A stretch of DNA of 64,000 nucleotides from Diogma glabrata. Its lineage: Eukaryota; Arthropoda; Insecta; Diptera; Cylindrotomidae. The stretch covers positions 83,583,676 to 83,647,675 of the forward strand of contig OY856186.1 in NCBI GenBank assembly GCA_963693315.1, read 5' to 3'. Shown piece by piece: positions 23,867-35,726 of this stretch (position 1 is the first letter of the stretch; every line of letters starts with the position of its first letter). The translations under genes were made by a program, and so were the position numbers. The notes below the pieces were generated by a model that ran no database searches, was not told the origin of the DNA, and saw nothing but the letters and a program-made list of their open reading frames with translations.

Positions 23867-24210
23867 GCTATATTTTTCTATGGATTAAACATCAATAAAT
23901 TTATTGTTAACGGAAACTTTCATTTATTTCTTCTTAATTCTCACAAAATTGCTTTAATAAGTATTAAGTTTTCCATGTGGATGTTAAAAAAGCCACTTTT
24001 TTTAAATTCGTATAAAAATCGTAAATATTTTAAGTCTTGAATTATTAAGAAATAAATTTAAGAATAAAATATGTATGAAACAAAAAACCACTTTCCTTTT
24101 AATTCAAGGGATGCAAAACTTTTTTAACATCTGTTATTATAAAAATTAAAATAAAATAGAAACTATGGTCTGACTTTTCATGAAAAATAATGAAACAATT
24201 CAAATATTTT
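23867..24210. other. No gene seen
   Basis: AT-rich flank of the satellite array; nothing recognisable. Confidence 0.4.
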
Positions 24211-24660
24211 TTGTAGCAAATATTTTTATATAAGCCACTTTCCAATCGAGTGAATTACTGAATGATTCACTTAAACTGAATTGTATTCCGGAATTTGCAT
24301 GTTCCAATGGTAATATTCAGTTTACACTGAACGTAAACTGAGCTACTACAGAACTGAATTGAATTGAATAAAGTGAAGGGAAAAATATGTTCATCAGTTC
24401 AACATATTCATATTTTTTTATTTACGGTTTGTGGTCAAACGTTAAAAATATTTAAAAATTAAATCGGTACATATTTGTTTGTGTCTAAATTTGCGATTTT
24501 GGTTATGTATTTTTTAAATGTCAAAAAATTGCTGTTTTGTTGTTTTGGCTCTATTTTTCATGATTTACTGAATAATAAACCAATTGGCTACAATCAATTC
24601 CTGCAGCAATTCATTCGATTGGAAAGCGGCTATATTTATATATTTGGCAGCAAATATTTT
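24211..24660. mobile_element. MITE with about 45-bp terminal inverted repeats
   Basis: The left end near 24211 reads GTAGCAAATATTTTTATATA then AGCCACTTTCCAATCGAGTG. The right end, inverted, reads AGCCGCTTTCCAATCGAATG next to AAATATATAAATAT. The interior holds short repeated ACTGAATT/CAGTTTA blocks and no coding sequence. Superfamily not assigned. Confidence 0.65.
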
Positions 24661-26235
24661 TTTTTTTTTTGAAAATCGCACTCCCTTAGTTTAAGTCATT
24701 TGACACTAAATTATATCCGAGGGGATATTATTGCACATTACAATTGCTAGAATGGAATTTTATATGGAATTTTCTTAAAAGCTTAAAGTCCCAAGACTTC
24801 CCTTGTGTTTCAAATTCTTTTAAACAAAATTCTGCGAATACGAAAAACGTAGCTTTTAAATCTTATTAGACATAATATCAAATTTCTTTGAAAATTTCTA
24901 AAAATGTCTACTGAATACGGTTTATAATCCAAACAGTCGATATTGAGTAATGGGAATATTTTCGGTTCGGTTCATATCATAGGACTTCTGTATGTGTAAA
25001 CTTTACTCTTTTGATTTTTTAAAAATCTGTAAATCATAACTATTGTGCTGGTGCGATTGTCCGTTCTTAGTTCTGTGTGGAAACGTATTTTAATCGAGTC
25101 TTTTGAAAACTCGCATGTAAAGGGACTTACCTCGTACATACATTTTTTCATGAAGAAATTGAAGAAAACCAAGTTCGACCTAAAAATGTGATAGCAAAAT
25201 AAATTGTATGTCTTGAAACCAAACAAGTTTAAACAAAATTTTCTAAAGTTTTTAAGCTAATTTATTAACTTCTGAAACGAATAATTAAATAATCAGATTT
25301 TTCATGACTTCTTTCTTCAATTTTTGCCTTATTTAAGAAAAACAAAAAAAAAGAAAACATGCCCTACTTACTAGAAAGACCTACAAATTTATCCAAAAAA
25401 AGCGTTTTTTCTGCATAATTTAATTAAATTAATCTTATAGACATACGTCATGTTCGATTGTAGAAGTTAAATGTCTTATAAATAATTCATTTACTTATAT
25501 ACTTACATAAAATAATTTTCATAATGATGTTCTGTGTAATACGATCATACTTCGAAAAAGTTATATTACAATGTATAATGTAAAGAAAATCTAAATAAAA
25601 GAAAGGAAGAAAACTATTTTATTTTGTTAGATTTTCTATTCTTTTTGTAATAGACGAGAAATTTTCCTTCCAATTTCTTATTGATGAGATTTTAATGGGT
25701 TATTGTGAAGTGTTTCAAATTACAATAAATAGCTTTTTGTAAAATTAAAGTTTGTGTTGGTGGGAATTTGTAGACGAAGAATTTGTGGTGTTGTATTTAT
25801 GACGTAGGAAGTGACGTAATTTATTTTAAAGCTTTTTGTTTTGTTAATTTTATAAATTGGTTTTTATTGTGTCGTTATACCGCATTGAATCACTCAAATT
25901 TATACACTTAACCTTAAAGTAAAGTGACCAGACGTCACGCGCTTACCAGGATAGTCCCAAATGTTAACAACTTGTCCCACGTTCCACAAATTTTTAAAAA
26001 AGTATCGATGTTTGTAAAGAATACCCGACAAGCTTAAAAACGGAAGGAAATTGCCGTTTTAGCAAAAATCATAATAGACAAGGAATGGTTAAAAACAACT
26101 CATTATTTTGAAACAAAACATGTTCTTATCAAGAACTAATTCTATTACTGGACGCGTTTATTCTGCTGTAAATAAAAAGTGGATATCAGAATAATAACAG
26201 TACTGGATTGGCAGCCTCCACAATTTATAATTATA
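24661..26235. other. No gene seen
   Basis: AT-rich sequence without recognisable protein, RNA or element ends. Confidence 0.4.
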
Positions 26236-26430
26236 ATACTTTGGTGCAACGATTTTTTTTATAATATTCAAAAATCACTTATTTATTTTTGTGCAACGAT
26301 TTTTGATTATAATATTCAACGATTACTTACATATTTGTTTTAGTGCAATGATTTTTTTGATTTTATGATTCAACAATCAACTGTTTGTTAGTGCAAAGAT
26401 TTTTTTATTGTAATATTCAAGTAACATAGG
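26236..26430. repeat. Diverged tandem repeat, four units of about 50-60 bp
   Basis: The block GTGCAACGATTTTT followed by ATAATATTCAA recurs four times with decay (start points near 26242, 26299, 26342 and 26389). Confidence 0.7.
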
Positions 26431-26940
26431 TCATTCAAAAGCACATGTTGTTTTTATTATCTTTTTTTAAATAAATATGCCGATCAATGTGAATTGTTAA
26501 TTCTTTTAAGTTACATCCAGGGAAAGTCACGAAGTAGATTACAGAAAGTAGATTAAAAAAAATTTTTGTTTTCAGTTGTTTTAGCTGTCTTAAGATACAG
26601 GGTGATGAAAAATCAAAAAATTGTTCGACCGTGGTTTATTGAAATGGCTCTACAGCGAAAACTACTTATCTGATTTTAATGTAATATAGCTCAAAAAGTA
26701 GATTAAAAGGTTAGGGTAGGTAAACTGAGCTAATCAAAATAATGATTCATATTATATGACTTACAACATTTACTTTTAGAAAAATAACGGCAAAAAATTC
26801 AAAATCGATTATCTATACATTTTAAAATTTTTTGATTTTTTAGCATATGAAAGGTACATAATATGATACTAATATTTTGTAAAATTTTCACGAGAGGATT
26901 ATCTTTTTGTTTTTTTTAATTAATATTCTTGCAATGTGCT
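26431..26940. other. No gene seen
   Basis: AT-rich sequence, possibly containing the decayed 3' side of the LINE fragment that follows, but nothing I can assign. Confidence 0.35.
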
Positions 26941-27711
26941 TCAGAACTTAAAAACGGTAAAACGACGACTTGCGAAAGTCAGGATCTTGGCCGGTAAGAC
27001 AATTACGATTGTAAGATCCTACCAATTCGCAGCTTTATAGTCCCAAACAAGACGAGGATTCGCTTTAAATTGTTTTGGAATTTGTAAATTTAACTGTGTA
27101 GAGATCAAATTATGATCTGAACCACCTAAAGGTTCTGATACTTTAAATTGTATCAGGTAAGGATCATTTGTTAAAAACAAATCAAGTAAGTTACTATTTT
27201 GTCCCAGAATGTCAGGCACTCTGGTAGGCTGATCTATAATCTGTGTCTAATTATGGTAAAGAAAAAATAACTCAGCCTGTTTATCTACATCATCAGTAGT
27301 GGAACTGTGTGTCAGCCATTTTTTATTGTGGACATTAAAGTCATCAAGAACTATAAATTTGGCATTAGGATACTCAGACAACCTATCTATTTTTTCAGAT
27401 AGGTCATGAAACAGGTTGATGTTCTCAGGTATTTAATTTAATTCAAAATTTTTAATTCTTACGTATGGAAGTGTGTTTCTAATATACACACAAACAGTAT
27501 GCTTAAAATAAAAAGAGGATTCTAGTTCATATTGAGGACAAAGGTATTTATTACGATCAAGAGTAACAGATCGGTCACTAGTAATCGTTTCAGTTAAGAA
27601 TATAATATCCGGTTTTGTTCTCTCAAGATAAAGATGGACTGAATGAAGATTAAAATTCAATCCTCTTATGTTCGCAAAATTTATTGATAATTTTGACATT
27701 TTAAACAACAA
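26940..27711 (-). pseudogene. LINE ORF2 endonuclease fragment (jockey/CR1-type)
   Basis: On the minus strand the frame starts MLFKMSKLSINFANIRGLN and has DIIFLTETI (catalytic Glu motif). A further in-phase stretch near 27300-27420 has FIVLDDFNVHNKKWL, where the usual GDFN box reads DDFN. A TAG stop lies at about 27250. Downstream, LLDLFLTNDPYL and GGSDHNLIS (27019-27219) give the SDH motif. Sequence ends after about 26940 with no RT, so it is 3'-truncated or deleted. A poly(A) tail is absent, so truncation of this 5' part is more likely due to later deletion than to ordinary 5'-truncated insertion. Confidence 0.8.
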
Positions 27712-28228
27712 TAATTTGTGTTAAATTTCAAATTACATAAAGGAAAACCGTTTGGACAGTTGGCTAAACTTGTAACCATGACTAAGTTTACTGCCAAAAA
27801 GCCATTCCATGTAATACACTGCAATCAAAGAATCCTGGTTAGAACCAGGTTAAAATAAATTTGACAAACATAATAAATTATATACGCAACATAAATAAAT
27901 AATATTGAAAATGAAATTTTGAAGGTACAAGAAATCATAGCGATGCGGTAGATCGCTGTTCGTGAAACAAAATAGCGATTGCCACTTTTACTTATTTACG
28001 CTGAACCTAGTAGACATAACCTCAAAAAAAGGTTTTGATCTAATGTTGTCCATATAATACAAGCTTATGGCGACTCGTTTAACATAAACTCACCTTTAAA
28101 TATTAATATGAAATGCATTTAATACACATGACTGTAAACAAAATTTGTTAAAATATAACATTTTGAAAAAAGTTTTGAGTTTTGAGAAACTAATGTTAAA
28201 ATAATTTTTAAGACGAATAAGTTTCATA

Positions 28229-28980
28229 GATTCTGCACCAAATAGCAAACATGACGAGACTTATATTTTGGTTTTACATCATATGCTTAAGCAATTCTAG
28301 TATACTCCTCAAAATATTTGGTGCCAATATGCGAGGTTCACCCAACCAACCCACACCACTAGATAAATCTTTGGCCCAAATTATATATCTTGCGGATTAT
28401 TGTGTATGTTGTTTTTATGAGCGCAGAAAAATTGGAAATAATTCAATCAATCGTTGAAGTTGGTATACTGGTATACTGGTTGGTATAATCGATGACAAAA
28501 ATTCAAATTGCTTATATCAAAATGAAATAATTACCTATTATTAATTTCACTATTTATTTCATATAATCCAAGCTCATAAAATTTATTATTTACTACAAAA
28601 ACTCGTGATATCAGTAACAAAAAACACCAAAGAAATGTAAATTTTAATTCGTCAAAAAGGTGCAGTTTAAAGTTTAATAGTCAAAACTATCTGTTCAGTA
28701 CAAAAAGAAGTGATATCCTGTGTCAAGTAGAAACGAGTGTAAAACAAAACATTTCCAAACAATTAGGAGTTCTACATATTTGAAATACTTACTTTGTCAC
28801 TCGGATTAGAGATTAGAATTAGAAACAACTTCAACTAACTAGGTATTAAAACAAAAGTTTCTAGTAAAAATAAAAGTACAAAATAATATTTATTTATTTA
28901 TTTATATTCGAATGCAAATGTGGAATGCGATATTTATACGATCGACAGAATCGAGAGAAGTGCGGAACCATCACGAAATC
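28229..28980 (+). repeat. Inner inverted repeat, left arm
   Basis: This arm matches 29155-29885 in reverse orientation with a few per cent difference, around a spacer of about 170 bp. It contains a 68-residue frame (28251-28457) that also exists in the right arm. That frame is probably not a gene, because a different frame in the right arm has the better start context. Confidence 0.85.
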
Positions 28981-29154
28981 TCAGGACTAACAGATTATAA
29001 CTTTAATTAAATTCTGTTCAAATAATATGTTCTTAATCTATACACTAGGGTCTGCAATATAAAATACTAACTAATAAATTAGCTTGCATTTCTTTTATAG
29101 AATTTTCATTTTGTATATAATATTTCACATTAAATAAAAGTCTTATCTGTCACT

Positions 29155-29885
29155 GAGGTTTCGTGATGGTTCTGCACTTCTCTCAATTCAGTCGATCGTA
29201 TATATATATCGCATTCCACATTTGCATTCGCATATAAATAAATAAATAAACATTATTTTGTACTTTTATTTTTACTAGAAACTTTTGTTTTAATACCTAG
29301 TTAGTTGAAGTTGTTTCTAATTCTAATCTCTAGTCCGAGTGACAAAGTAAGTATTTCAAACATGTAGAACACCTAATAATGTAAATAATTTGTTTTACAC
29401 TCGTTTCTACTTGACACAGGATATCACTTCTTTTTGTACTGAACAGATAGTTTTGACTATTAAACTTTAAACTGCACCTTTTTCACGAACTAAAATTTAC
29501 ATTTTTTGATGTTTTTTGTTACTGATATCACGAGTTTTTGTTGTAAATAATAAATTTTATGAGCTTGGATTATAATGAAATAAATAATAGGTAATTATTT
29601 CATTTTGATATAAGCAATTTGAATTTTTATCATCGATTTATTTGTATACTAACTTTAACGATTGATTGAATTATTTTCAATTTTTCTGAACTCATAAAAA
29701 CAACATACCCAATAATCCGCAAGATATATAATTTGGGCCAAAGATTTATCTAGTGGTGTGGGTTGGTTGGGTGAACCTCGCATATTGGCACCAAATATTT
29801 TGAGGAGTATACTAGAATTGCTTAAGCATATGATATAAAACCAAAATATAAGTCTTGTCATGTTTGCTATTTGGTCCAGAATCTA
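29155..29885 (-). repeat. Inner inverted repeat, right arm, with possible gene start
   Basis: Mirror copy of 28229-28980. Just outside the arm, at about 29932 on the minus strand, an ATG opens a frame starting MFDIESSSEGDKQIIVDSG that runs into the arm and ends after about 40 residues. A polypyrimidine-AG precedes this ATG. It could be the first coding bases of a lost transposase gene, but I cannot identify it. Confidence 0.6.
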
Positions 29886-30279
29886 CAATAATTTGTTTAT
29901 CGCCTTCAGATGAACTTTCGATATCAAACATGGCTTAGAACTATAAAAAAAATGTAAGTAACAGATTTAGTTCAAGTATCATTGCTTTAATATTAATTTC
30001 AAATTTCTTTAATATTAAGATTAATTTCAATGTGACTTTTCAGTATACAAATACTGAATTTATATTGTCTCACTTTTGTTTTATTTAACTGGAAACTAGT
30101 TTTAATAAAACTATTTTTGAATTAAAATAATTTTCAGAGTATGTAATTTCATATTTCAAAATAAGATTCAACAAACGTTATAAGATTCAACAAACGTTTA
30201 ATCACTTGTTACGGTGAAAATTTTTGTTTATTTGTATCTGCAAATCGACTAAAAACTATGCAATTTGCTGTCCTACTTG

Positions 30280-31260
30280 AAAAAATTTTGACAGCTATAA
30301 AAGTTGATCATTAGAAAAAATATTTGCATACCCGGGAACATTATTAAGGACAAAAGCGTTAAATAGCACACGCGGTGTTGTTGTAGGGGTCTAGTGATCG
30401 GCACTTTACGGTGCAGTTTTTAATTTCATTTAAGTTAGATCGATAAATACAAATGTTTAAGAAAAAAGCTATATAATAATGTTTTTATGACAACTTCCTT
30501 TCTAATGTTTCTTAATCAAGACCAGAATCATCATAGTAAAATTTCATTAAATGATATTTTTGAAGAATATAAAACGAACACATCAACCATAATTTCTATA
30601 ATTTAAAATTTCTAGAAAAAGTGATTGCATACTTTGAATTATTGTTTGGGACAAAGGCTCTAAATAGCACACTCCAATATTTTGTTATAGCGTCTAACCA
30701 TTGGCACATTACGGTATAGATTTTTAAACGAATTTAATTTAAATTGAATCCCGAATATTTTTGGAAATATTCAGTCATTCGCAGTAAAATAAATTATAAT
30801 AATGTTTTTATGACATCCTACACACCTAAACCTTAACACATTTCTTTTTAAAAAAAATTGTCTTGTTAAAACCTTTTACGCAGAATCAGAGTAAAATTTT
30901 AGAAAAAAATATTGCAATCCAGGAAAAAGAATTATTTGGAACAAATTCACTAGATAATATACCCCGCTCTTATTTAAAACACATATTTCACCCTACAAAT
31001 GTCCAAAAATAAATGTCCATACGCATTAAAAGAACAAATTATAATATGTAATGTTTTTATGTCACACTACAAACCAAATACATTCCCTTTTAAAATTGGT
31101 CTTAACTCTTAGCTTATTTGCTTTAGCTTTTTTATGCAAAATCAGAGTAAAATTAAATGATAATAAAGGTTTTACTTTTTATGACAGTTTCCTTTCTAAA
31201 TTTTTTTCTTAACAACAGAATCAGAGTAAAATTGACTTTTGTTGATTTTTTTTATTGTAA
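30280..31260. repeat. Diverged tandem array of about 290-bp units
   Basis: Three or more units begin near 30327 (GCATACCCGGGAACATTATT), 30628 (GCATACTTTGAATTATTGTT) and 30914 (GCAATCCAGG). Each carries AATAGCACAC-like, TTTTTATGACA and CAGAATCAGAGTAAAATT blocks at matching positions. Divergence is high, so the array is old. Confidence 0.65.
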
Positions 31261-31759
31261 AAAGCGTTTAATAGATGGATCCAAAGACAGTGTGAAACTT
31301 ATTCGAACTTATTCGAACTTAACTAAAAACTTTTTTCAAAATGTTATATTTTAACAAATTTTGTTTACAGTCATGTGTATTAAATTCATTTCATATTAAT
31401 ATTTAAAGGTGTGTTTATGTTAAACGAGTCGCCATAAGCTTGTATTATATGGACAACATTAGATCAAAACCTTTTTTTGAGGTTATGTCTACTAGGTTCA
31501 GCGTAAATAAGTAAAAGTGGCAATCGCTATTTTTTTTCACGAACAGCGATCTACCGCATCGCTTTGATTCTAAAGCAAACTAGTTTATTTCTATTTACAA
31601 AAGATTAAATTATAATGTTTTTATTTTTAAAAAAAGTGTCTTAGCTATTTACATTTTAAACTTACAATAGATGGCTCCAAAAAAAAAAATCAGTTAAAGG
31701 AAATCGCTTTGATCTTAATAAATATTCTTATGAAATTTCATTTTTCAATAATCGTTTTC

Positions 31760-32665
31760 GAAATTTTATATGTTTTAATTAATTTTGTATACGGTTTATT
31801 GTACAAAATCTATTTCAAATTAAAATTTAAAGGTGAGTTTATGTTACAAAACTCGTCATAAGCTCATATATTCTTCCCGCATGGAGGGATCAGTTTTTAT
31901 TGTTTTGAAATTTTTTTATTTTTGATCTACGGGTGTGACAACCCCGCGTACTCCAGTCGCTGCTATTGGCATACGAGTTAACGTGAGATATCACATACCA
32001 CTGGCAATAGCAGTGAGATATCACTAGCCAAGGTGACATCCTAGGGGTGGTGGCGGCTGTAACTGTATTCAGTCAACGGTAGTACCCTCAATCTTAGCTG
32101 TGAAATAATCCTTGATGATGAGACGCCATTGCTTCCTTTAAAAAACAAGCCTTCATATAACTATGTGTGGGCTTTAATCTTCAAGAAAGACAGGGCGTCA
32201 CAGGATCAAGGAATATGCAACCGGCTAGATTATTGGCAACTACAGTTTTGTTTTGTTTCAGCAAATTTTTGTAAAAATTTGCTATTTACTTTTTAATTTA
32301 CTTTCCTCTCTTCTATCATAAAATATTGACCTATATCATATTTTGTCAGTGATAGGATTTTTTGTTTAGTTATCCATTCCTTAACATAAATATAAAAAAA
32401 AACAAAAAAGAAAGATTTACATCCATCAACACCTTTGAACGTATGTTGTTGTGGGACCTTGGTCTTAAAAGGTTTTTATGTGTTATTGTGACACATATTG
32501 TAATTCCTACTACACAACACATTTTATTAAAAAAAAAAAAATATATGTTAAACAACATTAGATCAAATCATTTTTTTGAGGTTATGTCTACTAGGTTCAG
32601 CGTAAATAAGCAAAAGTGGTATTCGCTATTTTTTTCACGAACAGCGATCTACCGCATCGCGTTGA
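31760..32665. mobile_element. Extra terminal-repeat copy split by the R1-R2 repeat
   Basis: The segments 31760-31870 (ending CTCGTCATAAGCTCATATAT) and about 32545-32660 (AACATTAGATCAAATC to CGAACAGCGATCTACCGCAT) together cover the same order as the right terminal repeat at 31290-31563. The insert between them, 31871 to about 32540, is the R1-R2 composite, ending in poly(A). Confidence 0.65.
31871..32540 (-). repeat. Dispersed repeat R1-R2, copy 2
   Basis: R1 (31871-32165, inverse of 17485-17706) is followed by the conserved coding end on the minus strand (about 32165-32240) and by R2 (about 32255-32540). R2 ends ACACAACACATTTTATT plus a run of A. R2 copies recur at 38100-38395, 56395-56570 and, inverted, at 37838-37960. 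The poly(A)-like end suggests retroposition, but the palindromes in R1 are more like a DNA element, so its nature is open. Confidence 0.7.
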
Positions 32666-35107
32666 TTAATATCTTGTTTTTCTTTATAAATTTTTACAGT
32701 AAAACTAAAACCATCTGTTTTCAAACGTTACTTTGATTCAAATGAAATTTTGCCTACTATTCAAATCACATGTTTCATCATTAATTATATATTTATTTAA
32801 TTCATGAATTAACTTATCTACACTGTATTTTTTTCAACTTGTAATTTCAATTTTTTCATTTTTAATTTAGACTAGTTTTTGTTCTTATATTTGCGTTACA
32901 TGGTGATCACTTAGGTCTTTGTTTTGTATCACATTACACTTACATTTATACGAATTTGTTAGAACCAGATCGATTAAAGACCGAATACTTGACGTTTCTC
33001 TTGTTTAGGTGTCCACTACTTGTTTTATGCCCGGTTTCTTCATACCTCATCTTCCAAATAAAGATGTTCGTCAGATAATTAAAAATTGATTTTCTTCACT
33101 AAAACCTCTGGTCACATATCTAACAGACAGCTATTCTGCATAGGGTTGTACTTATCAATATTATCGACACTAAATAAAGGTGTTATGTTAGTTTATTTTC
33201 AATAAATACTTGTCAAATGTGAGAATTTTAAAACTAATAATAAAGGAATTAATAAAATAAAACAAACATAAATAACATTTAGAGTGTTATAAACTAAATC
33301 ATTTCAAAAACATTAACTGCAATACCTCAAATCCAGTCTTCGGGAGCTCAAGTGTAAGAGCTTAATTTTTCCTCTGTTTTTGATGTTATAGCGTTGACTA
33401 TTAGTACTTATCGTCTGACATTGTATTAATTCAGGAACACTGTTTGGGGGACCATCTTTGCCGAGACTTTGACTCGTATTTTTTTTTAGAAAACTCAGAA
33501 AATGCCATTTTAATATTTTTAAGACTGGCTAGACTAGCTTAGTTCTCTAGGGTATAATATGATTATTTTTAAAGGGCGAAGAAGTCCTTAGAAGCTTCTA
33601 GGATTGTTTTCAGAAACTCTGAAAATGCGACATATTTACAATCGATACTGCAACCACAATACAACTGAGAAATTTATTTCAAAATGAACAAGCCAAATAA
33701 AGTTTCGTGGAAGAATTAAATTCTTAAGAAAGACTACACAAATACTTATGTAAATCTAATTAAGCATTATAAATAAGATTTTTCCAAATTCACATTAATT
33801 CATGTAAACAGAATGATTGTAAATAGGTTTTTTCATGTTGGTAAAATTTTTTCTATAGAGTAGTCTATGTCATTTTTTTGACAGTTCATTTTCATGTGGT
33901 TTATCATTGAACGTGGTAAAATATTTTCAATTTTTTATTAATTTAATAATATTTTTTAACAAAATGTAATTTTAATTGGATTCACTTTTTAGATCCTGAA
34001 GATGGATTCTAAGAATCCGAAATATATTGAGATTAAATAGTAAAATTATTTAAAATTTTTATTCGTGAACTAAGGAGGCAAGACAACAAAAACACTACGT
34101 GTGTCTTTCAATTTATTTTTACTTTCCTTCGTCCCAAGGTTCCGAATTCCAGATTTACTGAAACATTTATTTTGATGCATTATAACATTATATCCATTCT
34201 CAGAATCTTTTCCATGTTTTAATTGTGCAAATATTGCAAATTTACCTAAATCTGAATTTAAACGATTCCCATGTTACGTTTTTGTAAATATTGCAAAAAC
34301 ACAACATAACATTCTGGATTAAAATAAACTTTAATCAAATTACGGTTTTCTTTTGTTTTTCTATTAACTTTTCTCTGTCTAAGATTCAGTCGTCTGAAAT
34401 TAGATCTATTTTTTTATGTAAATCCTGGAATTCAACGTTTTCGCCAACAAATGAAATTTAAAATCGTGGGCTTTAGTTTTTTTTAGATCGACGTGGAATA
34501 AAACCAAATGTAGATCTAGACAGTCGGATAATAACTCCTGACCAGTATGGTCAGGAGGTTTTGCACGTTTCTTTTGGTTAAAATTGTGAAAAAAAATTTG
34601 TTTTTTGTAACACATGCGTAAAAAATATTCAATTTTGTACTAGAATAGAATAAAAGAAAAAACTTCTTTTCCGCACATATGACCACAAAATATTTTGTAA
34701 GCCTGGACCGTAACGCCGCCTGCATATGAGATTTGTAGTTAAATCTACCCATATGTCTATCTATATATAATATTTTTATAGCACTAAAATATCAAAATAA
34801 TAATTTAAATAACTTACCATATAGTAAAAACAACTTAAAAACCTTGCATCATTTGAATTGCAAGAAAAAACAATTTATTTAGTTTTTCAAAGTTTACAAT
34901 TTTGACAGCTCTTATTGGATTCGTATGTGTTGTTTTAGTTGGATTCTTATGTTTATATTTTCGAGCTAGTAAAATTTACAACTATTACAACGAAGATAGC
35001 GCACTTTAATTATTTAACAAGCTTAAATTTGTTTAAAACTTTGTTAAATAAATGATTAAACGAACAATTAAATAAATATTTATAAATTTTACGCACTTGT
35101 TACAAAA
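32665..35107. other. AT-rich sequence, no gene seen
   Basis: Only short, unrecognised frames on both strands; no element ends identified. Confidence 0.4.
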
Positions 35108-35234
35108 AATAGTGTGTATTACTAGTGCGAATGCGTTTTCCAAACGCGAGTTATTTGCCGCACTCCATGCGGTCGTGCGGCAAACTAGCTCTTGTTTGGA
35201 AAACGCATTCGAACTAGTAATACCATCTACTATA
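35108..35234. repeat. GC-tipped hairpin H2 (AATAGT ends)
   Basis: The left arm TATTACTAGTGCGAATGCG (from 35117) pairs with CGCATTCGAACTAGTAATA (to 35222). Outer AATAGT and ACTAT sequences extend it, and the tip is GCCGCAC...GTGCGGC. Confidence 0.85.
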
Positions 35235-35516
35235 GTTGTTGTGACGGAAATTAATTTAATTTTTAATAGATTACTTTTCATATAATGTAAAGAAAATAAT
35301 TAAATTATACGATATTATCTTAAATGCTTAAAATCTTATATATATAAAAATCACGTGTCACGATGTTTGTCCGCGATAAACTCCACAAAAACGTAACCAA
35401 TCTTAATGAAATTTTGTACAATGTGTGTATGATGGTCCAGCTTAAGAGATAGGATAGTTATTATATTGATTAAATGCCTAATTTTATTTTAATTACAAAT
35501 TGAATGTTAAATATGG

Positions 35517-35726
35517 ATGGTTCATATGCCAACTTTCAGATGGCAGCGTAAATCAATTTATTCAATTGATAGTAAACTTCAACTTAGTATAAAGCCATTA
35601 TTAGACTATCAAATATGTTTTAGTAAAGAAAGTTTTGTTTTATTTGATAATAAACGAAAAGCATATTATGCTAAGTCAAGTACGTTACCAAAGATTATTG
35701 ATAATTTTGTGGAGGTTATATATTAA
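35517..35726 (+). CDS. Small unrecognised frame near Helitron 5' end
   Basis: A 69-residue frame about 180 bp inside the Helitron end. I do not recognise it. The part YQICFSKESFVLFDNKRKAY looks more protein-like than the surrounding AT-rich frames, but there is no independent support. Confidence 0.2.
   Translation: MVHMPTFRWQRKSIYSIDSKLQLSIKPLLDYQICFSKESFVLFDNKRKAYYAKSSTLPKIIDNFVEVIY

Larger units (their letters stand above)
27939..31563. mobile_element. 3.6-kb foldback-like element with 280-bp terminal repeats
   Basis: Terminal inverted repeats of about 280 bp lie at 27939-28228 and about 31290-31563. Both begin AGCGATGCGGTAGATCGCTG and match over most of their length. Inside are a second inverted repeat with arms at about 28229-28980 and 29155-29885, and a diverged tandem array at about 30280-31260. 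AATCA sequence next to both ends may be part of the repeat. No transposase is recognised. The layout (long terminal repeats, internal tandem units) recalls foldback elements, but superfamily is unknown. Confidence 0.75.

Noticed and set aside
20746..24040. Open reading frames of up to 1050 codons encoding Met-Leu-Cys-Tyr-Val repeats.
   Set aside because: They are the translation of the ATGTT array, open in all three plus frames only because the unit has no in-frame stop. No evidence of a gene.
28251..28457. A 68-residue frame found identically in two places (also 29655-29861).
   Set aside because: The match is explained by the inner inverted repeat; the frame has no recognisable domain and overlaps a better-supported alternative frame start in the right arm.
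27939..31563. CRISPR-like or bacterial repeat structure.
   Set aside because: Repeat units are long, diverged and not evenly spaced with unique spacers, and all context is eukaryotic transposons.
35097..35285. Overlapping frames on both strands at hairpin H2.
   Set aside because: Mirror translation of a palindrome.
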